This document shows, in pieces, positions 8,719 through 16,100 of a DNA stretch of 40,277 nt (within the stretch, counting starts at the first letter, position 1; every line of letters starts with the position of its first letter). Origin of the DNA: a virus; IMG/VR virus record IMGVR_UViG_3300033153_010024, positions 1 to 40,277 of that record. One strand, written 5' to 3'. The position numbers and the translations under genes were made by a program. The notes below the pieces were generated by a model, which saw nothing but the letters and a program-made list of their open reading frames with translations, searched no databases and had not been told where the DNA came from.

Positions 8719-8757
8719 AAAAAAATGGGGGTCTGATGATTGGCGGCTTTCGCCGCC
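8719..8757 (-). terminator. Terminator after the capsid gene
   Basis: On the minus strand, a perfect 6-base-pair hairpin with a GAAA loop (8742-8757) is followed by CCCCCATTTTTTT (8719-8731). It lies 22 bases after the capsid stop and separates the capsid transcript from the sugar block. The same 13 bases occur before the capsid gene at 10082-10094. Confidence 0.65.
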
Positions 8758-8778
8758 TATGATGCCTAAGCCTCTACG

Positions 8779-9954
8779 CTATGGATCCAATATATCCCGT
8801 TTATCCACCAATGTCGTTTCCGGCACTGATTCTGGATGGAGACATAGACCGCCGTAGCGTATGTCTGCGATGACCCAGCGCTTCTGGTATCGCGGGCTGT
8901 ACTCGGTTTCAAGGGTTATGCCGTGCTTGATGGCTCCCGCAAGCGCGCCCTTCGCTAAGAGCAGCGTCCTGTAGGTTCCGCCGCCGATTTCCAGCGTGCC
9001 TTTCGGCGTCACGTTGATGTCTATGCCGTAGGCTTGCTGCAGGTTTCCGCCGCTGATCACGTCGCGCGAGCCGAAGCGGTTGGCGTACGTGAAGTTGGTG
9101 TCCTGCATCAGCGAAGTCCATACAACCGGGTGCATGATGATCTTCGCCGGCTTGTATGTCCCAGCCAGCATAGACCCCATCGCCTCAAGGATGAGGCTCC
9201 CAGTCATGGCTCCAGTGTGCTCCAGCGTCCCGGCGTTGGTGCAGCTTAGGGCGATGTTGAAGAAGTAGTTGTCAACACATACCGCCAGGCATGACCCGAG
9301 TCCCTCGTTCAACGCGTCTACAAGCCCAACCTGCACGTCCTCTATGTCTTCTCTGCATATATAGTACGCGCAGGTGTCGTGCTCCAGCGTGATGTACGGA
9401 CACTCCACGACGGCAGCCGTGGTTGTCGGCTCGTCACACGCAAGGTCGGTGCACACCGCCGGGCCTACCCGGCAGATGTGTACCTTGTCGCCGGGTCTTC
9501 CCTGCAGGTCGTCGTACCAGTTCATGAACGACGCGCCGAGGAACACGCTTCCAGGGTAGACATGGTCTCTCTCGATCTTGTCTGCCCATAGTTCCGGGAT
9601 GCAGCAGTCAGGGTCTAGGGAGCCGATTGCCTCTGTCAGGGTGTACTCTGTCTCGTTGAGGCTTTCGTTCATAGTCGGTATGGCGATGTCTGTTACCTTT
9701 TTGTCCTCGTTTCTGTACTTGTAGTCGTCGTGGTGTATCTTTCCCCTGATTGTGTGGAGAAGCTTATCGACGCCTACCTTGTAGTCGAACTTCTGAGGAG
9801 CTGGGGTGCCTAGTGACTCGTCGAGGGACTCCAGCCTCTCGATTGGTGCAAGCGCCTCTTTCAGTGTTTTGAACTCTTCTGCAATTTTGTCGTTGATCTC
9901 TTTCTTTAACCCGCCTAGATCTAGCTCTAGGATTGGTTCAATTGTTTCACTCAA
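8779..9954 (-). CDS. Major capsid protein, HK97 fold
   Basis: 391 residues from a TTG at 9954, chosen because GGAGG lies 8 bases upstream; the open frame to an ATG at 10047 contains TATA boxes and is probably leader. The N-terminal coiled coil (about 1-45) resembles the scaffolding delta domain removed in HK97-type heads. The C-terminal half has the usual HK97 pattern: a helix and IIMHPVVWTSLMQD, GSRDVISGGN, then YGIDINVTPKG, and AGAIKHGITLETEYSPRYQK. It has many cysteines (CC, GPAVC, TCAYYIC, LGSCLAVC), which is unusual and could allow disulphides or metal sites. Confidence 0.85.
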   Translation of the reverse strand: MSETIEPILELDLGGLKKEINDKIAEEFKTLKEALAPIERLESLDESLGTPAPQKFDYKVGVDKLLHTIRGKIHHDDYKYRNEDKKVTDIAIPTMNESLNETEYTLTEAIGSLDPDCCIPELWADKIERDHVYPGSVFLGASFMNWYDDLQGRPGDKVHICRVGPAVCTDLACDEPTTTAAVVECPYITLEHDTCAYYICREDIEDVQVGLVDALNEGLGSCLAVCVDNYFFNIALSCTNAGTLEHTGAMTGSLILEAMGSMLAGTYKPAKIIMHPVVWTSLMQDTNFTYANRFGSRDVISGGNLQQAYGIDINVTPKGTLEIGGGTYRTLLLAKGALAGAIKHGITLETEYSPRYQKRWVIADIRYGGLCLHPESVPETTLVDKRDILDP

Positions 9955-9982
9955 TTTTGTTTCCTCCTTTGGAGGTGGGCGT

Positions 9983-10037
9983 TGTTTATAGACAGCGAAC
10001 CCGGTGTTTAGTCTGTCTATATGCCGAAGCTTATATG
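9983..10037 (-). promoter_or_regulatory. Capsid gene promoter region
   Basis: Two TATA-like boxes point toward the capsid gene: CATATAAG around 10029-10037 and TCTATAAA at 9985-9992. The first would give an RNA with a leader of about 50 bases carrying the strong Shine-Dalgarno at 9963-9967. With terminators on both sides this makes the capsid gene a separate unit. Confidence 0.5.
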
Positions 10038-10081
10038 CCGCAGGCATACTGTGCGGCGTCAGCTTGTGACCGTGAAATAAT

Positions 10082-10094
10082 AAAAAAATGGGGG
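10082..10094 (-). terminator. T-run terminator before capsid promoter
   Basis: Minus-strand CCCCCATTTTTTT, identical to the element after the capsid gene, lying about 25 bases after the stop of the tail-tube-like gene. No strong hairpin is visible here, which fits archaeal T-run termination. Confidence 0.5.
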
Positions 10095-10119
10095 CGTGTT
10101 ATCTCTATATAGTGGTGGG

Positions 10120-10539
10120 CTACGGCGTTGTTATAGCATAAGCATCGAAGGTGATCTCCTCAAGGACAGCCGCCTCCGACTCAGCCTCCATGCCGCTCAG
10201 CCGCCAGCCCTTTATGGCGATGCTTCCCGCTATGGTTCCGCAGGCAGCTACTGTGCCGGGGCAGATGGTCCGTCCACGCGGGTAGATCGTCGCCGCGTAG
10301 TCGGTGCAGTTAACCAGGAACAGGTCAAGCCAGTCGCCGCACACGTACGCCTTCTCGGCTGAACCCTCGAAGTTTCTGCGTCCCTTCAGTATCTGCAGGG
10401 CGTCGCGGCTCCCCATTGGCCGCCATGGTGTCTGCGACCTGTCGCCGCTTAGGCTGATCCCCGTCAGCAGGGATACCAGTGTCCCGCCGATGCTCAGCTC
10501 CGCTACGAGCCCCTCTATCGCCGTGGTTGGTGTTGCCAT
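10120..10539 (-). CDS. Virion structural protein, tail-tube-like
   Basis: 139 residues, ATG at 10539 with GGGATGAG upstream. The pattern ELSIGGTLVSLLTGISLSGD, GRRNFEGSAEKAYV and GSIAIKGWRLSGMEAESEAA, ending in EITFDAYAI, is the beta-barrel layout of short tail-tube or tail-terminator-like proteins. Its place next to the capsid gene also allows a head decoration protein. Structure prediction would decide. Confidence 0.5.
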   Translation of the reverse strand: MATPTTAIEGLVAELSIGGTLVSLLTGISLSGDRSQTPWRPMGSRDALQILKGRRNFEGSAEKAYVCGDWLDLFLVNCTDYAATIYPRGRTICPGTVAACGTIAGSIAIKGWRLSGMEAESEAAVLEEITFDAYAITTP

Positions 10540-10546
10540 TATTGTC

Positions 10547-11527
10547 TCATCCCTTCACCCTTATCTTGCGTGGCCGTTTCGCGAGTTTCTGTTTTAGGTC
10601 TCGTATGGTTCTCGTCTGTTCGTCGATTTTCTCGCGTAGCTCCTGCATCTTTTTGGTGTTTTCGATCAGCTGCTTCGCTGAGTCTGCCCGTACGCGTGTC
10701 ACGTCGTATACTTCCTGCTGGAGTGACGCCAGTTTCTCGATTAGTATGGCGTTTTCCTCGGCGAGCCGTGCCCGTGCCTGCTCCGCGTTCAGCGCCCTCT
10801 GGTTTGCCTCCGCCCGTTTCTCGGCTTCCTCGTCGCGTCTCCCCTGTATTGTGCGCATCTGTTCTTTCAGCATTATCGTCTCGTTCGTCAGGTCTCGGTG
10901 TGTCCGTTCGTATGCGTCGTACCTGTCTTTATAGTGTTTGATGTCTTTGTCTCGCTCGGTTATGCCGATGTTGAGCATCGTTACCTGTTCGTTGAGGTTG
11001 TCTATCTCTTCGCGGTACCTCATGCGCTCCTCTTTCAGGTTGGCGACTTCGTTTGTCAGTTTCGCGATTTCGCGGGACTTCTCTCTCAGCTCGTTGTTGT
11101 GCTCCCGTATCTTGACGAGTGCCTGCAGTTTTTCCTCGCGCTCCTTGTTTGTCTTCTGGGTTTCCTCGTATAGCTGCTTCTCTTTCGCGGCTAGTCTGCT
11201 CTCGTAGGTGTTCTTCAACGCTTCTTTCTCTATTTCTTCCAAGTTTTTTCTCTCCTTTACTCTATCTGCGTCGGTTGGGGCTGTTCTTGGGCGTCCGTCG
11301 GTGCACGCCGGGTCGTTCTTGCGGACATACACTGTGCCGCCGGTGAGACGCGTCGCCACCTGACATATCCCTACTCCTGCCCCTACTCCTCCGCTTGTTC
11401 TGGTTATGGTTGAGGAATCTGGCGGCACCCCCGTCAGGTGTGGTATCTCCTGTGTGGTGTCCTTTAAGTCTGTGAAGTATCTGCACTGTCCGCATTTAAG
11501 TCTGTGAAGTATCTGCACTGTCCGCAC
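10547..11527 (-). CDS. Long coiled-coil protein with N-terminal Cys motif
   Basis: Up to 326 residues. Near the N terminus CGQCRYFTDL, a second Cys (GICQ) and VYVRKNDPACT make a C-x2-C...C...PAC motif likely to bind zinc. From about residue 85 to the end it is a continuous coiled coil rich in Glu, Arg and Lys, like scaffold or tape-like proteins. The first 11 residues come from a 32-base duplication, so the frame was probably joined to the ORF upstream (11464-12000). It lies where a scaffold is expected. Confidence 0.65.
   Translation of the reverse strand: MRTVQILHRLKCGQCRYFTDLKDTTQEIPHLTGVPPDSSTITRTSGGVGAGVGICQVATRLTGGTVYVRKNDPACTDGRPRTAPTDADRVKERKNLEEIEKEALKNTYESRLAAKEKQLYEETQKTNKEREEKLQALVKIREHNNELREKSREIAKLTNEVANLKEERMRYREEIDNLNEQVTMLNIGITERDKDIKHYKDRYDAYERTHRDLTNETIMLKEQMRTIQGRRDEEAEKRAEANQRALNAEQARARLAEENAILIEKLASLQQEVYDVTRVRADSAKQLIENTKKMQELREKIDEQTRTIRDLKQKLAKRPRKIRVKG
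11463..11526. repeat. Perfect 32-base tandem duplication
   Basis: The same 32 bases occur at 11463-11494 and 11495-11526 without a gap. Because 32 is not a multiple of 3, the duplication shifts the frame and makes two ORFs that both encode CGQCRYFTDL. Removing one copy would fuse them. Confidence 0.9.
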
Positions 11528-12000
11528 GTCGTTACTCCGCCTACGCCGTCGTAGTCCTCTGCTAGCTCCTGCACGTCTACGCCGACTTTCTTGGCTGCCG
11601 CCACGAGCTTCCGTCGCGCCGCCTCCTTCGCGTGAGCCGGTATGTCTGTCTGCGGGAGACGCGCTAACGCGTTTCTGACGTGCGCCTTGTCGATGTTCCC
11701 CTCTGCGTCCTTGTATGGTAGATGTCTCAGGCTCCTTGGAACGGTTTTACCCTCGTCGTCTTTCCTTCCGCCGGGCTCGATGTACGCGAACGAGCTGTCC
11801 GGTAGATCGTTTATATACGCCCGGGTCCAGACGGCTTCACCCAGTTCCTCTGTTCTCTCTTCATAATCCTCTGTCATATGTTCTCTATTCCTCCCATCCT
11901 CCATCAGCGACTCCACCAGACTCCGCCCCATAGACTCGTTTAGAAACAATGGCTCTATGTACGTCAGCGGGTCACCCGGCAGGGTAACGTCCTTCTCCAA
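11464..12000 (-). CDS. Protease/scaffold-region protein, middle fragment
   Basis: 178 residues from a TTG at 12000. DLPDSSFAYIEPGG, then VPRSLRHLPYKD, then HVRNALARLPQTDIPAHAKE is a block that I associate with the C-terminal part of capsid-maturation protease polyproteins in phages. The last 20 residues enter the duplicated 32 bases and end out of frame. The frame is open upstream of the TTG (STLALLEKD), suggesting it was once joined to the ORF at 11972-12532. Confidence 0.55.
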   Translation of the reverse strand: MEKDVTLPGDPLTYIEPLFLNESMGRSLVESLMEDGRNREHMTEDYEERTEELGEAVWTRAYINDLPDSSFAYIEPGGRKDDEGKTVPRSLRHLPYKDAEGNIDKAHVRNALARLPQTDIPAHAKEAARRKLVAAAKKVGVDVQELAEDYDGVGGVTTCGQCRYFTDLNADSADTSQT

Positions 12001-12532
12001 CAGCGCCAGCGTGGAGTATGTCCCCGTTCCGTATCATGTCGTTCACGAGGACGGGCTTCTCGTAGTGCATCAAGTCGTTGGGTATCCTTATGATCGTCTC
12101 CACCGCGTTGTCCTCGAACACCGCAAGCTCCGTCCGGGCGTCCGGGAACGGGAGCATCAGGCTGTGGTCGTGGTTCCAGTCGAGGGGTCTCCACGATAGG
12201 CTTGCGGCGTTGTTCTTGAATGTCTCCACGTCGGTGTAGTCGTTCCGGTTCATGCTCAGGTTCGCGGTGAGGGCGACGACTTTCCACAGCGTCGCCTCGT
12301 CGTCTTTCTTGTAGAACTGTATCAGCGGCTCGTCCACCCACCTGAATGACTCGCATAGCTCCCCCGTGCACTCCTGTAGCTGGTCGGCGTTGCGGTAGGG
12401 TTTATCTGGGTTGAGGTTGTGTTTGTTCACCCATTTATAGAACAGCTCTGTCCCTTTCTTTTTCCCGTATTGTTTGATGAAGTTGGCTAGTATGTGTTCA
12501 AAGTCGGGGTGTAGGGGCTCACTGATCGTCAT
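11972..12532 (-). CDS. Prohead-protease-like N-terminal domain, possibly truncated
   Basis: 186 residues. ASLSWRPLDWNHDHSLMLPF and VETIIRIPND resemble the NHD-containing core of phage prohead proteases (S78/U35 type), which free capsids of scaffold. In those enzymes the catalytic Ser follows soon after; here the chain passes VNDMIRNGDILHAG and ends 11 residues later with no Ser. The next frame resumes with STLALLEKDVTLPGDPL. It is either a decayed enzyme or separate proteins from overlapping frames. Confidence 0.5.
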   Translation of the reverse strand: MTISEPLHPDFEHILANFIKQYGKKKGTELFYKWVNKHNLNPDKPYRNADQLQECTGELCESFRWVDEPLIQFYKKDDEATLWKVVALTANLSMNRNDYTDVETFKNNAASLSWRPLDWNHDHSLMLPFPDARTELAVFEDNAVETIIRIPNDLMHYEKPVLVNDMIRNGDILHAGAVGEGRYPAG

Positions 12533-13013
12533 AGTATGGTACCCCCATGTATTTGCTCATCAGGAACACTGTGCATATCTTCCAGTTTACGCAGTTTTTG
12601 TCCACTCTTATGTTTCGGTTGTTGCCGTAGCACCATATGCCGAGGCAGCTTTTCTCGCCTTCGGGGGGCGGTCCCTGGTATGGGCAGTCGCTCTGTCTTA
12701 CGTCGGGGTGTCCGCATCCGCATGGGGCGCTGGTTTTCGCCGGTGGCGGTGTGGCTGCGGCTGTTTTTTCTGTGAGTACGCCGCCGATCCCCGTCGGCTG
12801 GGTGGCTGTCTCTGGGTCAGGCGTTGTTGGTTGTGTTTTGGCTGCGATGTAGCGGACGCAGTCTATGTACTCGTCTTCGTTTCGACACGTCTCTAGCTGG
12901 GACTCGTCTACTTTTTTCTCTCTTCCCGCGCTTGTGCAGCGGTACCCGGTGCAGTTTACGCAGCTTTTGCTTACCTTGTATATCAGGTATGGACACTGCT
13001 TGTTTTCACTCAT
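12519..13013 (-). CDS. Cys-rich two-domain protein, probable zinc binding
   Basis: 164 residues. The N domain has CPYLIYKVSKSCVNCTGYRC and CRNEDEYIDCVRY. A Thr/Pro/Ala-rich linker (about 58-92) follows. The C domain has CGCGHPD, CPYQGPPPEGEKSCLGIWCY and CVNWKIC. Both halves show the CPY...C...C pattern, suggesting related metal-binding modules. It lies among virion genes. No named family is recognised. Confidence 0.65.
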   Translation of the reverse strand: MSENKQCPYLIYKVSKSCVNCTGYRCTSAGREKKVDESQLETCRNEDEYIDCVRYIAAKTQPTTPDPETATQPTGIGGVLTEKTAAATPPPAKTSAPCGCGHPDVRQSDCPYQGPPPEGEKSCLGIWCYGNNRNIRVDKNCVNWKICTVFLMSKYMGVPYYDDQ

Positions 13014-13025
13014 CTTACTTCCTCT

Positions 13026-13601
13026 CTAAGTTAGGGTTCTCCCCTCATATGTAATGCATATCCCGATTAGGCGCGGATCACAGGTTAACGCGGCTCCAGC
13101 CGGGGTCTCGAAGCTGAACTGGATGTAGATGCAGTCTTTGCCGTCGAGGTCTGCGTGCGGGATCGTCATGTACCCGCTTTTATGCTCGATGTAGCCTGAC
13201 GCGCTCGTATAGGTGTCCTCCATTGTTAACGTGCCTGTGTTTCCAGATACGGAGTCCCCGACGGTGGTTGTTTTATACGTTATCTGTCCCTTCACGTTTT
13301 TGTCTTCGTCATCCACCCCGCCGTCGTTAGTCCAGACGTAGCTGAGTTTCAGTCCCTCAGTCCCCTGGTAGGTTGATGGTTTAGCCAGGTTTTTATGAAC
13401 CTTATCCGTCCCGACGGTGAATATCATCACGTATGCGTTGTCGATGAAGCCTTCGGTTGGCGGGTTTGTGGGGTTCTTGCCGAGCGCTGTTACGTCGATG
13501 TTCTCCACCACGGTGCCCGTGGCTACGCCGTACTCTGACGCCGCCCAGACTATGGTGTCCTGAAGGCTTTGAAGGTTCTCCCTGTTATCCGGTCTGCTCA
13601 C
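13026..13601 (-). CDS. Beta-rich virion protein candidate
   Basis: 191 residues, GTG start at 13601. The sequence is rich in Thr, Gly and beta-forming residues, with GTLTMEDTYTSASGYIEHKS and IYIQFSFETPAGAALTC, suggesting a jelly-roll or decoration-type fold. Its N terminus (PDNRENLQSLQDTIVWA) resembles the C-terminal part of the small protein encoded just upstream. Role inferred from position. Confidence 0.55.
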   Translation of the reverse strand: MSRPDNRENLQSLQDTIVWAASEYGVATGTVVENIDVTALGKNPTNPPTEGFIDNAYVMIFTVGTDKVHKNLAKPSTYQGTEGLKLSYVWTNDGGVDDEDKNVKGQITYKTTTVGDSVSGNTGTLTMEDTYTSASGYIEHKSGYMTIPHADLDGKDCIYIQFSFETPAGAALTCDPRLIGICITYEGRTLT

Positions 13602-13607
13602 GTTCTA

Positions 13608-13766
13608 TCACTTGTTTTTAAACGCCCACACAACTATCTCGTTAGTCTGTTGAATGTTCTCCCTGTTCTCTGGCTTCGGCTCAGACATTGTTCCCTTCGG
13701 CACGCCGTATGCCGCGAACGCCGCGACGACTGCGTCGGCAAGCTCCATCAGGTTTAACGCGGGCAC
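13608..13766 (-). CDS. Small protein related to N terminus of next gene
   Basis: 52 residues, GTG at 13766 with AGAGG close upstream. The C-terminal half (EPKPENRENIQQTNEIVVWA) is similar to the start of the following protein (RPDNRENLQSLQDTIVWA). This may be a truncated paralogue or one copy of a repeated assembly peptide. It is too short for most gene finders. Confidence 0.5.
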   Translation of the reverse strand: MPALNLMELADAVVAAFAAYGVPKGTMSEPKPENRENIQQTNEIVVWAFKNK

Positions 13767-13794
13767 CCATCCTCTTGTTTCAAGCTATCTTCGC

Positions 13795-13926
13795 CTAGAC
13801 GGGCGGCTGGCTCGTCCCCGGCCCCTCAGACGGGGAATGGTGCACCCACCCCGCCCACGGTTCGCCCTGACGCCTCGCCCACTTCCGTCTCTCCTCGGTC
13901 TTCCCCTGGTCGTCACGTTCACTCAC
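13795..13926 (-). CDS. Small basic Trp-containing protein
   Basis: 43 residues (starts MSERDDQGKTEERRKWARRQ). The GTG at 13926 overlaps the TGA of the glycosyltransferase by 4 bases, which is the main reason to accept it; an ATG at 13977 would overlap more. The C terminus is rich in Pro, Gly, Ser and Trp. Function unknown. Confidence 0.45.
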   Translation of the reverse strand: MSERDDQGKTEERRKWARRQGEPWAGWVHHSPSEGPGTSQPPV

Positions 13927-14522
13927 CTCTTCCTGTTTTTTCGATACCAGCGTTGACGCTTCTCCCTGAAGTGCCATATTGGTTTATCTAGCATCGTCAT
14001 GCATCTGCCGGGTATCCCCGCTAACAGCAGCCCGTCGAGAGTCGGCACCTCATCCACCCTGTTCCTCCAATGGATGTTCTCCCCGTTTTTAAGCAGCCGC
14101 GTCTGGTAGTCAGGGTAGTCGCTGCACTTCGGGAGGTTCGCCCGTGGGAACCTGAAGCTTATCGTCTCTGGGTACTGCCGGGTTACGCCGTCTATTATCT
14201 CGCGTATGCTCGGTAGCAGCAGCTCGTGGAACCGCTCATCCGCGTCTACGAACAGCGTCCAGTCCGTGTCCGCCGGGACGAGGCTCCACGCGTGTTCCCG
14301 CTCCTCCCCGAAATCCGTTGCTGGGGGACGCACCTCAACTATGTCGGCTAAGGTGTTAGCTATGTCGAGGGTGCCGTCCGTGCTTCCCCCGTCCACAACC
14401 ACTATGCTGTCCACGTAAGGCTTCAGGTGCTCCAGACAGCCTTTAATCATGTCCCCCTCGTCAAGCGTTAGAACAACCGCCGCAACCTTTAACCCCGTCC
14501 CAGTTTCACCTGTTTTCTCCAT
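13923..14522 (-). CDS. Family 2 glycosyltransferase (WaaE-like)
   Basis: 199 residues, ATG at 14522 with GGTGAGGGA before it. VAAVVLTLDEGDMIKGCLEHL and VVVDGGSTDGTLDIA bind the donor nucleotide, LFVDADERF carries the DxD metal site and NRVDEVPTLDG follows as in WaaE/KdtX-like enzymes. It stands apart from the other sugar genes, between portal and structural genes, as a lone insertion. Confidence 0.8.
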   Translation of the reverse strand: MEKTGETGTGLKVAAVVLTLDEGDMIKGCLEHLKPYVDSIVVVDGGSTDGTLDIANTLADIVEVRPPATDFGEEREHAWSLVPADTDWTLFVDADERFHELLLPSIREIIDGVTRQYPETISFRFPRANLPKCSDYPDYQTRLLKNGENIHWRNRVDEVPTLDGLLLAGIPGRCMTMLDKPIWHFREKRQRWYRKNRKR

Positions 14523-14541
14523 TCCCTCACCAACTAACCGT

Positions 14542-15771
14542 CTACTCGTCCTCGTCGGGGCTCTTCTTTATAACCGGTTTCTCCGGCTGAGGCGGCAGCA
14601 CCGGCTTCTCCGGCGGACGGATATCCAGTCCGCTCTTCTGAAGTATCGCGTAGTACTGGGGAAGCTGCAGGTACCCCGCGTTCACCCCCGTCTGCAGGAA
14701 CCGCTCAAGCTGTATCCCGCGGAACTTCGCGTCCTCCGTGTTCCACACAACCCGGGGCACAACGTCATAGTTGTTCGCCTTCATCAGCCGGCTGTAGAAC
14801 CCCGCCTCTATGCCGCGCTTTATGCTTCTCTGGATGCCCCTCACGTTGTAGTCCACAAGGTCTTGAAGTATCGTGGCGGACGCCTGTGTGGCTTGACGCC
14901 AGTAGTCAAGGTCGCCGGTGAACAGGCTCTTATAGATGAGCCGGTCAACGTACTCTATATACTCCCAGAGTTTGGCGCTTTCGCCGATGTCTACTACCTG
15001 CGCTATGTCTTTAAGCTCTTCCTGCGTCAGGTCGCCGAGGAACACGTCTTCGTCGGCTTTTATCCCCGTTATGGCTTCCTTGAGGGCGTCCACGTTCCGC
15101 GTGCTCTTCCAGATGATCATTGGAGCCAAGCGTTTATCGAGTATGCGCTCTATCTTGTTTATGGTGTTGAGCTTCGTCGAGAGCAGCGTCTGGATTGGGA
15201 GGATGACGCTTTTCCCGCGTTTATCGTTCGCTATCTGGTTGTGCTCGAACCATGAGAGGTTGCGCCCCATGATCTTGGCTTCATTGCCGCCGACGCGCTG
15301 GATGATCCATTTGATGCCGTGGTACTCTGTGCCGCCTAGCTCAATGTGCTTCACGGTTTCGGGGTGGATAACCCTCACCTGACATTTGCGGGGGAACGCT
15401 GTTATCTTGGTTTCCACGGGCACGAACCCCGATATCAGGACGTTCCGGCAGATGTTGGCGTTGAGGTCGTCCGCGTTCACGTGCTCGTTGAACTCGTCTA
15501 CAAGCCGCTTCTCCGGGCTGTCCCTGTCCTCCATGTCGCTCGGAGCCAGCCCCGGCAGCACCGTCTCGAAGCCGTTGCCGACAGCCATCTCTGTGACGCT
15601 GTTGATGCCGGCGAACACGGCGCCGTCCGACTCGTACCAGTCGTAGAACGAGGATATGTTGCGTGGGCGCTGACCGTACTTGCTGTGGTAGAGCCCCAGC
15701 CCGGTTGTCGCTGAGATTGATTTAAGTTTCTCGCTCACCGTCGCTGGTGCACCGGCTGTGACGAACGGCAC
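14542..15771 (-). CDS. Portal protein
   Basis: 409 residues, GTG start two bases after the preceding stop. Portal-like features are the Trp/Tyr-rich start (ISSFYDWYESDGAVFAGINSV), VRVIHPETVKHIE, FEHNQIANDKRG as in portal wing regions, and the central helical stem (LLSTKLNTINKIERILDKRL). The C terminus ends in a Pro/Lys/Glu-rich tail. It follows the terminase genes in the usual packaging order. The portal forms the ring through which DNA enters the capsid. Confidence 0.75.
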   Translation of the reverse strand: MPFVTAGAPATVSEKLKSISATTGLGLYHSKYGQRPRNISSFYDWYESDGAVFAGINSVTEMAVGNGFETVLPGLAPSDMEDRDSPEKRLVDEFNEHVNADDLNANICRNVLISGFVPVETKITAFPRKCQVRVIHPETVKHIELGGTEYHGIKWIIQRVGGNEAKIMGRNLSWFEHNQIANDKRGKSVILPIQTLLSTKLNTINKIERILDKRLAPMIIWKSTRNVDALKEAITGIKADEDVFLGDLTQEELKDIAQVVDIGESAKLWEYIEYVDRLIYKSLFTGDLDYWRQATQASATILQDLVDYNVRGIQRSIKRGIEAGFYSRLMKANNYDVVPRVVWNTEDAKFRGIQLERFLQTGVNAGYLQLPQYYAILQKSGLDIRPPEKPVLPPQPEKPVIKKSPDEDE

Positions 15772-15772
15772 T

Positions 15773-15946
15773 TTACTTCAAAACCTTAACTATTTTAAAT
15801 GACGATATCTTCATGTAGTCGTTGATGTCTATGCCGTTTACGAGTATCTTCACCGAGTCCAGCTGCGTTGACAGCGGTATCCCGAGGCACCTCACCTCAT
15901 CCCTATCGGGGTCGATCTCGAACAGCGTCTCCGTTTTCTCGCTCAA
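15773..15946 (-). CDS. Small 57-residue protein before portal
   Basis: TTG start at 15946 with GGAGG 7 bases upstream. The protein (SEKTETLFEIDPDRDEVRCL at the start) has beta-type alternation and ends VKILVNGIDINDYMKI plus a basic tail. It overlaps the zinc protein gene by 44 bases and ends 2 bases before the portal start. No family recognised. Confidence 0.6.
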   Translation of the reverse strand: MSEKTETLFEIDPDRDEVRCLGIPLSTQLDSVKILVNGIDINDYMKISSFKIVKVLK

Positions 15947-16100
15947 TGCGTTTCCTCCTTTCTCTCATTAACTCTAAATGCTCGTCAAGCGGCGCAGGCT
16001 CAAGCATCACCATGCGCCCGCAGACGCATTGGAACGGCTGAGGCGGGCACGTCGGGCACGCCAGCGGTAGAACCCGCCCACATTTACTGCATCTAGGCAT
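15903..16100 (-). CDS. Small double-zinc-knuckle protein
   Basis: 65 residues, ATG at 16100 with GGAGG close upstream. CSKCGRVLPLACPTC and FQCVCG give three Cys pairs for one or two zinc sites, followed by a charged helix (LDEHLELMRERRKRIEREN). A nucleic-acid or protein-binding role near packaging is possible but not shown. Confidence 0.65.
   Translation of the reverse strand: MPRCSKCGRVLPLACPTCPPQPFQCVCGRMVMLEPAPLDEHLELMRERRKRIERENGDAVRDRPR

Noticed and set aside
14449-15255. Plus-strand ORF of 268 codons
   Set aside because: It is antisense to the portal and glycosyltransferase genes, both of which have clear protein motifs.
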